Positions 11,505-20,510 of a DNA stretch of 64,000 nucleotides are shown here, one piece after another. The position numbers were made by a program, and so were the translations under genes. Under the pieces are notes generated by a model, which had not been told where the DNA came from, did no database searches, and was given only the letters and a program-made list of their open reading frames with translations. Each line of letters starts with the position of its first letter. Positions within the stretch are counted from its first letter, which is position 1. Source of the stretch: Phytopseudomonas straminea (lineage in GTDB: Bacteria; Pseudomonadota; Gammaproteobacteria; Pseudomonadales; Pseudomonadaceae); contig NZ_FOMO01000005.1 in assembly GCF_900112645.1 (NCBI RefSeq), positions 310,001-374,000 on the forward strand, in the 5' to 3' direction.

Positions 11505-11532
11505 GAAAAACGGCTGCACTCGGGCAGCCGTT
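11505..11532 (-). terminator. Terminator of the AI-2E family gene
   Basis: Read on the minus strand, AAACGGCTGC and GCAGCCGTTT form a stem followed by TTCG and T-rich sequence, just after the stop of the gene ending at 11550. The arms are almost the same sequence as the nuoN terminator. Confidence 0.75.
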
Positions 11533-11549
11533 TAGGGTGAAGCGGGAAA

Positions 11550-12614
11550 TTACTCGGGCAACCTGACGGTCTTCTTGCCGCCGGCGAACAGGTTCCAGCT
11601 GGCAACGAACAATGCAGCGATCAGCGGACCCAACACGAAGCCGTTGAGGCCGAACAAGGCCATGCCGCCGAGGGTGGAAATCAGGATCAGGTAATCGGGC
11701 ATCCGGGTATCCTTGCCGACCAGAATCGGGCGCAGGATATTGTCCACCAGGCCGATCACCAGTACCCCGAACAGGGTCAGCACCACGCCCTGCCAGATAT
11801 CGCCGCTAAGCAGCAGGTACACCGCCACCGGCGCCCAGACGATACCGGCACCGGCCGCTGGCAACAGCGACAGGAAGGCCATCAGCACGCCCCACAGCAG
11901 CGGGCTGGGAATGCCCAGTATCCAGAAAATCAAACCACCCAGCGCGCCCTGTACGGCAGCCACGACGATATTGCCTTTCACGGTGGCACGCACTACTCGG
12001 GTGAACTTGATCTGCAAGCGGCGCTTGGTGTTGTCGCCCAGCGGCACGGCCATGCGAATGTCGCGTACCAGCTCCTGGCCATCGCGCAGCAGGAAGAACA
12101 GCAGATAGAGCATGATGAAAAAGCTCACCACGAACTGAAAGGTGCCTTGGCCGATGGCGAACACCTTGGTTGCCAGGTACTGGCTACCAGCAGCGGCGCC
12201 GCTGGTGATGCTTTCCTGCAGATCATCCAGATTGCCGACGCCGATACGGTCGATCTGCTGCTGCAGGAACGGAGGTAGCATCTGCTTGGTGCTGGTCACA
12301 TAGGCGCCGACGTCCAGTTCACCGGAGTCGATGCGCTGGTAGATGCTGGTGCCCTCGGCAACCATCGCTGACGTGATGAAAATCACCGGCAGAATCGCCA
12401 CCAGCAGGCACACGATCAGCGTCAGCAGCGCCGACAGGTTGCCGCGCCCACCGAGGCGACGCGCCATGCGCCGTTGCAGCGGCGCGAACACCACGGCAAG
12501 CGCCACCGCCCAGAACACCGCGCCGTAGAACGGCAGCAGTATCCAGATGAAGGCGATGGTCACCAGGGCGAGCAGGAGGATAAAGGTTTTCTTTTCGAGG
12601 GAAGTCGTCTGCAT
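11550..12614 (-). CDS. AI-2E family (PerM-type) transporter
   Basis: This is a 354-residue inner-membrane protein of the AI-2E/PerM family (UPF0118), whose characterised members export small molecules or move Na+/H+; the substrate here cannot be told. Seven to eight spans are visible, starting with FILLLALVTIAFIWILLPFYGAVF in short hydrophobic blocks. The C-terminal block has PRLPI-like helices with GLVDNILRPILVGKDTRMP, the family hallmark. The ATG at 12614 (MQTTSLEKK) is chosen; an upstream TTG at 12665 would add 17 polar residues unlike the family. It is a monocistronic minus-strand gene with its own terminator. Confidence 0.85.
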   Translation of the reverse strand: MQTTSLEKKTFILLLALVTIAFIWILLPFYGAVFWAVALAVVFAPLQRRMARRLGGRGNLSALLTLIVCLLVAILPVIFITSAMVAEGTSIYQRIDSGELDVGAYVTSTKQMLPPFLQQQIDRIGVGNLDDLQESITSGAAAGSQYLATKVFAIGQGTFQFVVSFFIMLYLLFFLLRDGQELVRDIRMAVPLGDNTKRRLQIKFTRVVRATVKGNIVVAAVQGALGGLIFWILGIPSPLLWGVLMAFLSLLPAAGAGIVWAPVAVYLLLSGDIWQGVVLTLFGVLVIGLVDNILRPILVGKDTRMPDYLILISTLGGMALFGLNGFVLGPLIAALFVASWNLFAGGKKTVRLPE

Positions 12615-12709
12615 GGTCCGGTCACACGAGGGGGTATGCCCGTTAGTCTCCCGCGCCGCCGACAAAGTGCACTCTTATTACTGGGGCGAGCCTCCCTGCC
12701 ACCCCAGCG

Positions 12710-14392
12710 TCAGATACGGAACTGGCGCACCAGGCTTTGCAGGCCCTGGCCGAGTTGCGCCAGGCTGCGGGCGGTTTCGGCGCCCTGACGGGTTTCGTCG
12801 GCGACGCTGTCCACTGCGCTGGCAATCTGGTGCACGCTGCGGTTGATCTCCTCGGCCACCGCGGTCTGCTCCTCGGCGGCGCTGGCGATCTGCGCGTTCA
12901 TGGCGTTGATGGTGCCGATCAGCCCGGCAATGGCATCCAGCGAGGCGCCGGCCTTGTTGGCCTGCTCGCTGGTCAGCTCGCCGGCATCGCTGGACTGGCG
13001 CATGGCATTGACCGCATCGCGGGTACCGCTCTGCAGACGGTCGATCATGCCCTGGATTTCCTGCGTGCTCTGCTGAGTGCGGCTGGCCAGGGCACGCACC
13101 TCGTCGGCGACCACCGCAAAACCACGCCCGGCCTCACCGGCACGGGCGGCTTCGATGGCCGCGTTGAGCGCCAATAGGTTGGTTTGCTCGGCGATGGAGC
13201 GAATCACGTCGAGCACGCTGACGATGGAGTGCACGTCCTTCTGCAGGCTGTCCAGCGAGGTGCCGCTGCCGCGGATATCGCCGACCAACGAATGGATCCG
13301 TTCGATGCTGCCGTCCACCACCTGCTTGGCCACCTGCCCTTCGCGATCGGTCTGCTGCGCCGCTTCGGCAGCGCCCTGGGCGCTCTTGGCCACCTCGTGG
13401 GCAGCGGCGGACATCTCATTGATGGCCGTAGCGACCTGATCGGTTTCATGGCGTTGCCGCTCCATGGCCTGCTCGGAACGCTGCGCCTGGGCAGCCACCT
13501 GACTGACCAGTTCGGTCAGGTGTCCGGTCATTTCGCTGATCTGCCGCACCAGACCATGAACCTTGTCGACGAAGCGGTTGAACGAGCCAGCCAGCTCGCC
13601 CAGTTCGTCACGGCTGGTGACCGGCAAGCGCTTGGTCAGGTCGCCATCGCCGGCAGCGATGTCGTCGAGATTGGCCTTGATCTGCTGCAGCGGACGTAGA
13701 AAGGTGTTGGCCAGAATGCCGCCAACCACACCGAAGACCACCAGCAACACCGCGCCGATGACCAGAATGCTGGTAATGATGGTACTAACGCGTTGGTCGA
13801 TCCCGGCGCGCACCTCGGCGATCTGCGCCTCGACGCCGTCCAAGTTCACCGCGGTGCCCAGGGCCATGTCCCACTTGGGCAGGTAATAGCTGTAGGCGAG
13901 TTTGGGCACCTGGACGGCTTCGTTGCCGGGTAAAGGTGAGGAATAGTTGACGTAGTAGCTGTTGTCCTTGGCGACGCGCACCAGCTCGCGGTTCACGAAC
14001 ACGCCGTTGACGTCGCGTCGGTCGTTGAGGCTCTTGCCGACATCCACGGGGCTGTCGCTGCGAAACAGGCGCACCACATTGGAGTCATGGCCGAAGAAGT
14101 AGCCGTCCTTGCCGTACTTGATTTTCGACAGGATAGCGATGGCCTGCTTGCGGCTTTCCAAGTCGCCATTCGGCGCGGCGTCATACAGGCTCTGCACGGC
14201 GCCCATGGCGATGGCGCTGTAATTCTGCAGCTCGCTACGTTTCTCGTCGAGGAGTCGCTCGCGGGTTTCGCTGACTTCGTCCTCTGAAAGGCTGTATAGC
14301 ACCTTTGCGGCGGCACCACTGAGCACCACGGCGAACAGCAGAACGGGAACCAGGGCCAACAAGATGACTTTGGCTTTCAAGCTCAGGCGCAT
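12710..14392 (-). CDS. Methyl-accepting chemotaxis protein with sCache sensor domain (CtpM-like)
   Basis: A 560-residue transmembrane chemoreceptor. TM1 lies at about residues 9-31 and a periplasmic single-Cache domain at about 32-200 (motifs [10 protein letters not shown] and [10 protein letters not shown] are typical of sCache_2). TM2 is at about 203-228, then a HAMP domain and a long coiled-coil signalling domain. The conserved hairpin tip reads [19 protein letters not shown] near residues 398-416. No CheR-binding pentapeptide ends the protein. Family members sense organic acids, and by position next to the following carrier it resembles P. aeruginosa PA2652 (CtpM, malate). The ATG at 14392 has an AAGGAAA ribosome site; upstream codons in frame lack one. 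Confidence 0.88.
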   Translation of the reverse strand: MRLSLKAKVILLALVPVLLFAVVLSGAAAKVLYSLSEDEVSETRERLLDEKRSELQNYSAIAMGAVQSLYDAAPNGDLESRKQAIAILSKIKYGKDGYFFGHDSNVVRLFRSDSPVDVGKSLNDRRDVNGVFVNRELVRVAKDNSYYVNYSSPLPGNEAVQVPKLAYSYYLPKWDMALGTAVNLDGVEAQIAEVRAGIDQRVSTIITSILVIGAVLLVVFGVVGGILANTFLRPLQQIKANLDDIAAGDGDLTKRLPVTSRDELGELAGSFNRFVDKVHGLVRQISEMTGHLTELVSQVAAQAQRSEQAMERQRHETDQVATAINEMSAAAHEVAKSAQGAAEAAQQTDREGQVAKQVVDGSIERIHSLVGDIRGSGTSLDSLQKDVHSIVSVLDVIRSIAEQTNLLALNAAIEAARAGEAGRGFAVVADEVRALASRTQQSTQEIQGMIDRLQSGTRDAVNAMRQSSDAGELTSEQANKAGASLDAIAGLIGTINAMNAQIASAAEEQTAVAEEINRSVHQIASAVDSVADETRQGAETARSLAQLGQGLQSLVRQFRI

Positions 14393-14505
14393 TTTTGTTT
14401 TCCTTATGACCAGGCGAAGCCAGACGATGGCTTCTACTCCAGTCATCGGCAGCTACTGGAAAACCTTAAGAAAGTTCGCCCGCAGCCAGCGCATGACCGC
14501 GCCTG

Positions 14506-15822
14506 TTACAGCACCATAGCTGCAACCCAGCCGAATGCCAGCAGCGGCAGATTGTAGTGCAGGAAAGTGGGCACTACGGTATCCCAGATATGGTTATGCT
14601 GGCCGTCGACGTTGAGGCCCGCAGTCGGCCCCAGGGTCGAATCCGAAGCTGGCGAGCCGGCATCGCCGATGGCGCCGGCAGTGCCGACGATGCAAACCGT
14701 GGCCAGCGGACTGAAGCCCAACTGCGCGCACAGCGGCACGAAGATGGCCGCGATGATCGGCACGGTGGAAAACGACGAACCGATGCCCATGGTCACCAGT
14801 AGACCGACCAGCAACATCATCAACACACCCAGGCCCTTGCTGTCGCCGATCCAGCCGGCGCTGGCGTCCACCAGCCCCTGGATATCACCGGTTTCGCGCA
14901 TCACTTCGGCAAACCCAGAGGCGGCGATCATGATGAAGCCGATCATCGCCATCATCTTCATGCCTTCGGTGAACAAGTCATCGGTTTCCTTCCAGCGCAC
15001 GATGCCCGAGGCGGAAAACACCACGAAGCCAAGCAACGCACCAACGATCATGGAATCCAGCCACAGCTGGGCGCCGAAAGCGATGGCCACCGCTACGCCG
15101 GCGACGATCAGGCTGCGGCTGTTGTAGCTGATGTCCACCCGCTCGGTGCGCTCGACCCGCGCCAGATCGTAGTTACGCTTGCCGCGGTAGCTGTACAGCG
15201 CCAGCAGCAGACCGGCGACCATGCCCATGGCCGGAATCAGCATGGCGTGGCTGACGTTCACGCCAGTGACATCCACGCCGCTACGCACCACGTTGGCGAG
15301 CAGAATCTCGTTGAGAAAGATATTGCCGAAGCCCACCGGTAGAAACATGTACGGGGTGATCAGACCGAAGGTCAGCACGCAGGCGATCAGCCGTCGGTCG
15401 ATCTGCAGCCGAGTGATCACGTACAGCAGCGGCGGCACCAGCAGCGGAATGAAGGCGATATGAATGGGCAGGATATTCTGTGAAGAGATCGCCACGGCAA
15501 GCAACAGGCCTACCAGCATCCATTTCAGAGCCCCGCCACCGCGTTCATCCTGACGACCTACCAGGGTCAGTGCCTTGTCGGCCAGGGCATGGGCCAGCCC
15601 GGATTTGGCAATCGCTACCGCGAAGGCGCCGAGCAAGGCGTAGGACAGTGCCACGGTGGCGCCGCCGCCCAGGCCCTTATTGAATGCTTCAAGCGAGCCG
15701 TCCATACCCAGGCCGCCGATCATGCCACCGGCCAGCGCACCGATGATCAGCGCCACCACCACATGCACCCGGCACAGGCTGAGCACCAGCATGATGGCGA
15801 CGGCTGCGATGACTGCGTTCAT
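14506..15822 (-). CDS. Na+/H+ antiporter-family carrier
   Basis: A 438-residue protein with about eleven spans, of the NhaC/Na_H_antiport_2 type. Family resemblance is seen in the N-terminal block VALIIGALAGGMIGG, the centre (FSASGIVRWKETDDLFTEGMKMM) and the C-terminal GDAGSPASDSTLGPTAGLN. Members exchange Na+ for protons or carry organic anions, and the substrate is not settled from sequence. The ATG at 15822 has an AGGAG site seven bases upstream; the frame is open further but lacks a better start. It is divergent from the FMN reductase gene, sharing a 187-base intergenic region. The chemoreceptor downstream may sense its substrate. Confidence 0.75.
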   Translation of the reverse strand: MNAVIAAVAIMLVLSLCRVHVVVALIIGALAGGMIGGLGMDGSLEAFNKGLGGGATVALSYALLGAFAVAIAKSGLAHALADKALTLVGRQDERGGGALKWMLVGLLLAVAISSQNILPIHIAFIPLLVPPLLYVITRLQIDRRLIACVLTFGLITPYMFLPVGFGNIFLNEILLANVVRSGVDVTGVNVSHAMLIPAMGMVAGLLLALYSYRGKRNYDLARVERTERVDISYNSRSLIVAGVAVAIAFGAQLWLDSMIVGALLGFVVFSASGIVRWKETDDLFTEGMKMMAMIGFIMIAASGFAEVMRETGDIQGLVDASAGWIGDSKGLGVLMMLLVGLLVTMGIGSSFSTVPIIAAIFVPLCAQLGFSPLATVCIVGTAGAIGDAGSPASDSTLGPTAGLNVDGQHNHIWDTVVPTFLHYNLPLLAFGWVAAMVL

Positions 15823-16009
15823 GAAAGGCTCCTCGAATCGCCGCCAGCGCGGCGCAATCAAAAAAGCGTCGCACTCTGCCGCAAGCTGACCCGAGTGTCA
15901 AAAACGCCGTGGGTAACAAGCGGCAATGTTCTAAGCAAATCGCACAAACGTCCTTTGCGGCACTTACTGCCGATGTTAGCTTCACGTCCTTTATCAACGG
16001 AGGATGCAC

Positions 16010-16606
16010 ATGCTCGATATCGTTCTGATCGCCGGCTCAAGCCGCCCTGACAGCCAATCCGCCAAGGTCGCCCAATTCCTGCGCCAACGCCTGATCACCC
16101 TGGGCAAGACCAATGCCGAGCTCAGCCAAGTCATCGACCTCGGTACCAGCCCGCTGCCGCTGTGGCCGGCCGAAGATGCCGGCGCCTGGGCCGACTACGG
16201 CCCACGTCTGCAACGCGCCGACGCGGTGGTGGTGATAGCCCCGGAGTGGAACGGCATGGCCGGCCCAGCGATCAAGAACTTCTTCATCTATGCCAGCAAG
16301 GCCGAATTGGCCCACAAGCCCGGCCTGCTGGTCGGCGTGTCGTCGGGCATCGGTGGTGGCAGCCCGATTGCCGAGCTGCGCAGCTCCAGCTACAAGAACT
16401 GCCGGATCAACTACCTGCCCGAGCACCTGATCATTCGCGCGGTGACCAAGGTGCTCAACGACGAGCAACCGGCGGACGAGGACGACAGTCGCATTCGCGC
16501 CCGTATCGATTACACGCTGGATATTCTGGCCAAGTACGGCGAAGCGCTGAAACCCGTGCGTGCCAGTATCGACCTCGGCAACCCGGCCTTTACCAACGGC
16601 ATGTAA
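16010..16606 (+). CDS. NADPH-dependent FMN reductase-family flavoprotein
   Basis: A 198-residue flavodoxin-fold protein of the NADPH-dependent FMN reductase family (quinone, azo or chromate reduction in relatives). The phosphate-binding loop IAGSSRPDSQSAK follows the first strand, and PEWNGMAGPAIKNFFIYAS is the central flavin-contact motif (normally PEYNxSxPxxLKN, here with W for Y). The C-terminal extension about residues 150-198 is longer than in minimal members. The ATG at 16010 is preferred over 16004 because the GGAGG site lies only one base before the latter. A strong terminator follows. Confidence 0.8.
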   Translation: MLDIVLIAGSSRPDSQSAKVAQFLRQRLITLGKTNAELSQVIDLGTSPLPLWPAEDAGAWADYGPRLQRADAVVVIAPEWNGMAGPAIKNFFIYASKAELAHKPGLLVGVSSGIGGGSPIAELRSSSYKNCRINYLPEHLIIRAVTKVLNDEQPADEDDSRIRARIDYTLDILAKYGEALKPVRASIDLGNPAFTNGM

Positions 16607-16612
16607 GCCGCG

Positions 16613-16642
16613 AGGCGGATCACCCCGGGTGATCCGCCTTTG
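16613..16642 (+). terminator. Terminator after the FMN reductase gene
   Basis: The arms AGGCGGATCACC and GGTGATCCGCCTT form a long near-perfect stem a few bases after the stop at 16606. It ends in TTTGT, a modest T-run. It may also stop the converging bqsS transcript. Confidence 0.75.
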
Positions 16643-16643
16643 T

Positions 16644-16674
16644 AGCCCGGGTAGAGCGAAGCGAAACCCGGGAG
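16644..16674. repeat. REP-like repeat (CCCGGGT...ACCCGGG)
   Basis: TAGCCCGGGTAGAGCGAAGC begins a short palindrome with arms CCCGGGT (16646-16652) and ACCCGGG (16666-16672) around an AGAGCGAAGCGAA core. From memory this unit is scattered in intergenic spaces of several pseudomonads, which would support the taxonomic placement. Confidence 0.65.
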
Positions 16675-16689
16675 CCTTATTAGGAGCTA

Positions 16690-18012
16690 TTACCGCGCGC
16701 GCAGCGGCAGCTCGATCCTGACCTGCAAACCGCCTAATTCGCTGTCGTGCAGTGAAATGCTGCCGTCCCAGGCATCGACGATATCGCGCACGATGCCCAG
16801 CCCCAGGCCGTGGCCCGCGGTCTGCTCGTCCAGACGAATGCCGCGGCTGAGCACTTCATCGCGGCGCTCGCTGTCGATACCCGGCCCGTCATCATCAACG
16901 CTCAACACATAGGCCTTGTCAGTGCGTTCGACAGTCAGCCGCACCTGGCTGTCCGTCCATTTGCAGGCGTTGTCCAGCAGATTGCCGAGCAACTCCAAGA
17001 GATCCTCCCGGTCACGCGGCAGCCGCAGATCGGGCGGCGAGGCCTGCCAGCTGAGTTCGATACCACTGTCGTGGATCATGCCCAGAGTGGCGAACAGCCC
17101 GGGCAGCTCCTGCTGGCAATCGAAATGCGCACCGGGCAGCGCCTCGCCAGCCAGGCGCGCACGGCCCAGCTCACGCGCGATGCGCTGCTCGATCTGCTGC
17201 AGGTGTTCGAGCAGGTTGTCGCGCAGCTCGGGATGCGCACGCAGCTCCTCCCGCGAGGCCAGGTTGACCAGCACCGCCAAGGGTGTCTTCAGCGCATGGC
17301 CCAGATTGCCGAGAGCGTTACGCGAACGCTTTAAGGTTTCCTCGGTATGGGCCAGCAAGTGGTTGATCTGCTCCACCAGCGGCTCCAGTTCCTCGGGCAC
17401 CTGCTCGTCCAGTTCCGAGCGCTGGCCTTGCTGCAGCTGGGCGATCTGCGCGCGGGTCTGTTCCAGCGGGCGCAAGGCGCGACCGACCGCTATGCGCTGC
17501 AGAAACAGGATCAGCGCCAAGCTGCCCAGCCCCAAGCCCAGACCGATGCGCTGCACGCGCCGGAAGCTATCGAGCACCGGCGTGTAATCGCGGGCCACAG
17601 TGATGGTCAGGTCCTGTCCAAAGCGGCGGTACTCGCCGCGAAACGCCACCAGCACCTGACCCTGAGGGCCATCCTGCAACTCCGGCTGCAGGCCATCGAC
17701 CAGGGAAGGCTGCAGTTCGCTGTCCCACAGCGAGCGCGAGCGCCAGCTCTTGTCGGAAAAATCGATGCGGAAATACAGGCCCGAATAAGGCCGGTGATAG
17801 GCTGCACCAAGTCGCGATTCGTCGAGCTGGATGCCTGACGGCCCGCGTACCAGGGCAATCAGCAGCGACTGCGCTTCCTCCTCCAGCCCGGTCTGCATGT
17901 AGCGGCGCAGGTTGCTGTCGAACAGCCACAGGCAGGTTTGCGCCAGCAACAGGCCGATGATCAGCAGCACGCTGATCAGCCCCAGGCTCAGGCGCCGCTG
18001 GATCGACCTCAA
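16690..18012 (-). CDS. bqsS: Sensor histidine kinase of a BqsRS/CarRS-like system
   Basis: A 440-residue membrane kinase: TM1 about residues 12-31, periplasmic sensor about 32-160, TM2 about 165-185, HAMP, then the HisKA box with H239 in GHALKTPL and ATPase motifs LDNACKW, DDGPGI and GHGLGLGI. It would phosphorylate the regulator encoded just upstream. The start is TTG at 18012, sharing bases with the regulator stop (TTGA). Two PepSY genes in the same operon and the neighbourhood match P. aeruginosa PA2656 (BqsS/CarS), which responds to Fe(II) or Ca2+. The RExxE iron motif reported for BqsS is not visible in the periplasmic part; an acidic LEEEAQ at 43-48 is there instead. No bqsT-like gene follows. 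Confidence 0.72.
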   Translation of the reverse strand: MRSIQRRLSLGLISVLLIIGLLLAQTCLWLFDSNLRRYMQTGLEEEAQSLLIALVRGPSGIQLDESRLGAAYHRPYSGLYFRIDFSDKSWRSRSLWDSELQPSLVDGLQPELQDGPQGQVLVAFRGEYRRFGQDLTITVARDYTPVLDSFRRVQRIGLGLGLGSLALILFLQRIAVGRALRPLEQTRAQIAQLQQGQRSELDEQVPEELEPLVEQINHLLAHTEETLKRSRNALGNLGHALKTPLAVLVNLASREELRAHPELRDNLLEHLQQIEQRIARELGRARLAGEALPGAHFDCQQELPGLFATLGMIHDSGIELSWQASPPDLRLPRDREDLLELLGNLLDNACKWTDSQVRLTVERTDKAYVLSVDDDGPGIDSERRDEVLSRGIRLDEQTAGHGLGLGIVRDIVDAWDGSISLHDSELGGLQVRIELPLRAR

Positions 18013-18677
18013 GCGGCGCTACCAGTGAAGCGATAGCCCTGCCCCCGGCGCGTTTCGATCACCTCACGACCGAGCTTGCGACGCAGGTGATTGACGTGTA
18101 CCTCGATAACGTTGGAATCGCGCTCGGTCTCGCCGTCGTACAGGTGCTCGGCCAGGTGACTCTTGGAAAGGATCTGCCCGGCATGCAACATGAAGTAGCG
18201 CAGCAGACGGAATTCCGCAGCGGTGAGTTCGATTTGCTCATCGCCACGGCTGACGCACTGGCGGCTTTCGTCAAGCTGCAAGCCGGCGGCCTGCAGCTGC
18301 GGCTGATTGGCCAGACCGCGAGCACGGCGCAACAACGCCTGGATACGCAGCTGCAGTTCTTCGGGGTGGAAGGGTTTGGTCAGGTAATCGTCGGCACCGA
18401 CCTTGAGGCCTTCGATGCGCTCGGCCCAGGAACCGCGGGCGGTGAGAATCAGCACCGGGGTGACCAAGCCACCCTGGCGCCACTCCTGCAGCACCTCGAG
18501 CCCCGGTTTGCCGGGTAAACCGAGGTCGAGAATGATCAGGTCATAGGGCTCACTGGCACCCTGGTACACGGCGTCGCGGCCATCGGCCAGCCAGTCCACG
18601 GCATAACCCTGGCGGGTCAGCGAGGCGGTCAGTTCATCGGCAAGCGGTACGTGGTCTTCAACCAGCAACAGGCGCAT
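18009..18677 (-). CDS. bqsR: OmpR-family response regulator (BqsR/CarR-like)
   Basis: A 222-residue two-domain regulator. The receiver domain carries the acidic pair E7/D8, phospho-acceptor D51 (LILDLGLPG), T79-type switch residue in LILTARG, and K101 in YLTKPF. The C-terminal winged helix has [16 protein letters not shown], the OmpR recognition-helix signature. The gene starts one base after the upstream PepSY gene and overlaps the kinase gene, so all four are one operon. A tandem box at 19354-19370 in the operon promoter matches the site type known for BqsR, suggesting autoregulation. Confidence 0.78.
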   Translation of the reverse strand: MRLLLVEDHVPLADELTASLTRQGYAVDWLADGRDAVYQGASEPYDLIILDLGLPGKPGLEVLQEWRQGGLVTPVLILTARGSWAERIEGLKVGADDYLTKPFHPEELQLRIQALLRRARGLANQPQLQAAGLQLDESRQCVSRGDEQIELTAAEFRLLRYFMLHAGQILSKSHLAEHLYDGETERDSNVIEVHVNHLRRKLGREVIETRRGQGYRFTGSAA

Positions 18678-18678
18678 G

Positions 18679-18993
18679 TCAGTCGTCTACCTCATCCTTC
18701 AGAATCTTGCCGTCGTGGGCATGGATTTCCAGCTCTCGAACCACGCCCTCGCGGGTCAGCAGCTCCACTTCGTAGACGAAGACATCGTCCTCCTCTTCCA
18801 GCTCGGCTTCGAGCAGGGTCGCGCCGGGGTAGCGTTCCAGGGCGGCACGCATCAGCTGGTCGAGCGGCAGGATCACGCCGCTCAGACGCAGATCCCTCGC
18901 TTCGTCCTGGTCAAGATCACGAGCACTGGCCGCACAGCTCAGTGCGGCCAGCGAGACGATGCAGATGTAGCGAAAAACACCATTGCCTTTCAT
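18679..18993 (-). CDS. bqsQ: Periplasmic PepSY-domain protein, second gene of the operon
   Basis: A 104-residue exported protein: a signal peptide about residues 1-23 ending AASA, then a single PepSY domain with [17 protein letters not shown] and a [11 protein letters not shown] tail. PepSY proteins often modulate membrane sensors or proteases; here the acidic surface (ELEEEDD) and operon position suggest a metal- or kinase-associated role. The ATG at 18993 overlaps the preceding stop by one base (TGATG). The symbol follows gene order in P. aeruginosa. Confidence 0.65.
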   Translation of the reverse strand: MKGNGVFRYICIVSLAALSCAASARDLDQDEARDLRLSGVILPLDQLMRAALERYPGATLLEAELEEEDDVFVYEVELLTREGVVRELEIHAHDGKILKDEVDD

Positions 18994-19301
18994 CAATCAT
19001 CCTGGTGGTTCTTGAGGATGGCGCCATTGGTGGCATCCAGTTCGACATCCCATTTGCGGTTCTGGGCGTCGCGGATCTCTACCTGATAGAGGTAGCGGCC
19101 GTATTCTTCCTCGAGTTCGGTGTCGCCCAGTTTACCGCCGGGATGGGCAGCAAGGGCAGCCTCGTTGAGTTTCTCGAACGACTGGATGGTGCCGGCGTCA
19201 CGCAGTTTCAGCGCCTCATCCGGGCCCAGGTCACGGGCTTGAGCGATACCGGCGGCGGTAGTCAGGGCGGCGATGGCGAACAGGGCAGTCAATTTCTTCA
19301 T
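18993..19301 (-). CDS. bqsP: Periplasmic PepSY-domain protein, first gene of the operon
   Basis: A 102-residue exported protein: signal peptide to about residue 22 (AGIAQA), then a PepSY domain with YLYQVEIRDAQNRKWDVEL and the ending GAILKNHQDD. It is a divergent paralogue of the next gene and both share the start of the mature chain (ARDL.DEA). The ATG at 19301 has an AGGAG site seven bases upstream. The regulator box lies 53-69 bases upstream of the start. Confidence 0.68.
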   Translation of the reverse strand: MKKLTALFAIAALTTAAGIAQARDLGPDEALKLRDAGTIQSFEKLNEAALAAHPGGKLGDTELEEEYGRYLYQVEIRDAQNRKWDVELDATNGAILKNHQDD

Positions 19302-19353
19302 GGTGATCTCCTGAGTAATCGTATTTCGACGATGCTCAGGTTAAGGGCAACGA

Positions 19354-19370
19354 CTTAATTCAACCTGAAT
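19354..19370 (-). promoter_or_regulatory. BqsR/PmrA-type tandem regulator box
   Basis: On the minus strand the sequence reads ATTCAG-GTTGA-ATTAAG, two copies of a hexamer at 11-base spacing. As TTCAG-N6-TTAAG it differs by one base from the TTAAG-N6-TTAAG site reported for BqsR. It lies upstream of the first PepSY gene at a distance suited to an activator. It is also in the shared region with the divergent patatin-like gene. Confidence 0.6.
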
Positions 19371-19430
19371 TGGCCCACAGACCCACGCGCTCCACATCTC
19401 TATACTGGCGCCTCTTCTGCGGAGGTCGGC

Positions 19431-20510
19431 ATGAGCGCCATTCAGATCAAATTCCCTGCCCTCACCCTCAAGGCCGGCCAGCGTGCGATGACGCGCATTC
19501 GCGAACGCGGCCTGCAGCCTGATGATGTTGGTACCCTACCAGGCGCAGCAGGCGGCCCCAAGGCGCTGGGCATTCAGGGCCTGGATATCGCGCTGTTCGG
19601 TGACTGGCTGGCAAGAGCGCCGAGGGAACGCTCGCTCATCGGCGCGTCCATCGGCTCCTGGCGCTTCGCCAGCGCCTGCCTGCCAGACCCTGCCGCGGCG
19701 TTGCAGCGCCTTGGCGAGCTGTATACCGGCATGCGCTTCGCCAAGGGCGTGAGCATCGCTGAGGTGAGCGCACGCTGCGTGCAGATGCTCGACGAGTTGC
19801 TGCAACAGCAGGATGCAGCCGTACTCGACAATCCGCATTACCGGCTCAACATCGTCGTGGTGAAAAGCCACGGCCGACTGGCTGAAGACGACCGCCGCTC
19901 TCTGGGTCTTGGTCTGTCGTCGGTGATTGGCAGCAACCTGCTCGGTCGCCCGCGTCTGGCTCGTCATTTCGAGAGGGTGATCCTGCATGACGCTCGCCTG
20001 GCGCCGCCGCTGCATCCGCTGACCGATTTTCCCTCACGTTGTCTGCCCCTGGATGTCGGCAACCTGCGCCACGCCTTGCTGGCTTCCGGCTCGATCCCCT
20101 TCGTGATGCAGGGCGTGCGCGACATTCCCGGCGCCGGCCCCGGCACCTACCGCGACGGCGGCCTGCTGGACTACCACCTCGACCTGCCCTACAGCGGCGA
20201 TGACGTGGTGCTCTATCCTCACTTCACCGATCGCATCATTCCCGGCTGGTTCGACAAGGGTATGCCTTGGCGCCGTGGCGATGCCATGCGCTTGCAGGAT
20301 GTGTTGCTACTGGCGCCTTCGCGCGACTACCTGGCGCGCCTGCCCTACGGAAAGCTGCCGGATCGCAAGGATTTCACCCGCTTCCTGAGCGACGACGCCG
20401 GACGCGAGCGCTATTGGCGCCAGGCCATGGACGAAAGCCGGCGCATGGGCGACGAATTTCTCGAACTGACCGAGACGGGGCACCTGGCCGATCGACTGGT
20501 CGCGCTATAA
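19431..20510 (+). CDS. Patatin-like serine hydrolase
   Basis: A 359-residue protein with patatin landmarks: a Gly-rich oxyanion region GAAGGPKALG (about residues 38-47), the nucleophile elbow GASIGS near residues 72-77, and the catalytic Asp in RDGGLLDYH near residue 243. Patatins cleave acyl esters of lipids. There is no signal peptide or membrane span, so it is probably cytosolic. The ATG at 19431 has a GGAGG site, and a TATACT -10-like hexamer is at 19402. It is divergent from the bqs-like operon with 129 bases between starts. The substrate cannot be inferred. Confidence 0.75.
   Translation: MSAIQIKFPALTLKAGQRAMTRIRERGLQPDDVGTLPGAAGGPKALGIQGLDIALFGDWLARAPRERSLIGASIGSWRFASACLPDPAAALQRLGELYTGMRFAKGVSIAEVSARCVQMLDELLQQQDAAVLDNPHYRLNIVVVKSHGRLAEDDRRSLGLGLSSVIGSNLLGRPRLARHFERVILHDARLAPPLHPLTDFPSRCLPLDVGNLRHALLASGSIPFVMQGVRDIPGAGPGTYRDGGLLDYHLDLPYSGDDVVLYPHFTDRIIPGWFDKGMPWRRGDAMRLQDVLLLAPSRDYLARLPYGKLPDRKDFTRFLSDDAGRERYWRQAMDESRRMGDEFLELTETGHLADRLVAL

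Noticed and set aside
12661..12720. Possible terminator between the chemoreceptor and AI-2E genes
   Set aside because: CTGGGG/CCCCAG arms have a large loop and no T-run; too weak to call.
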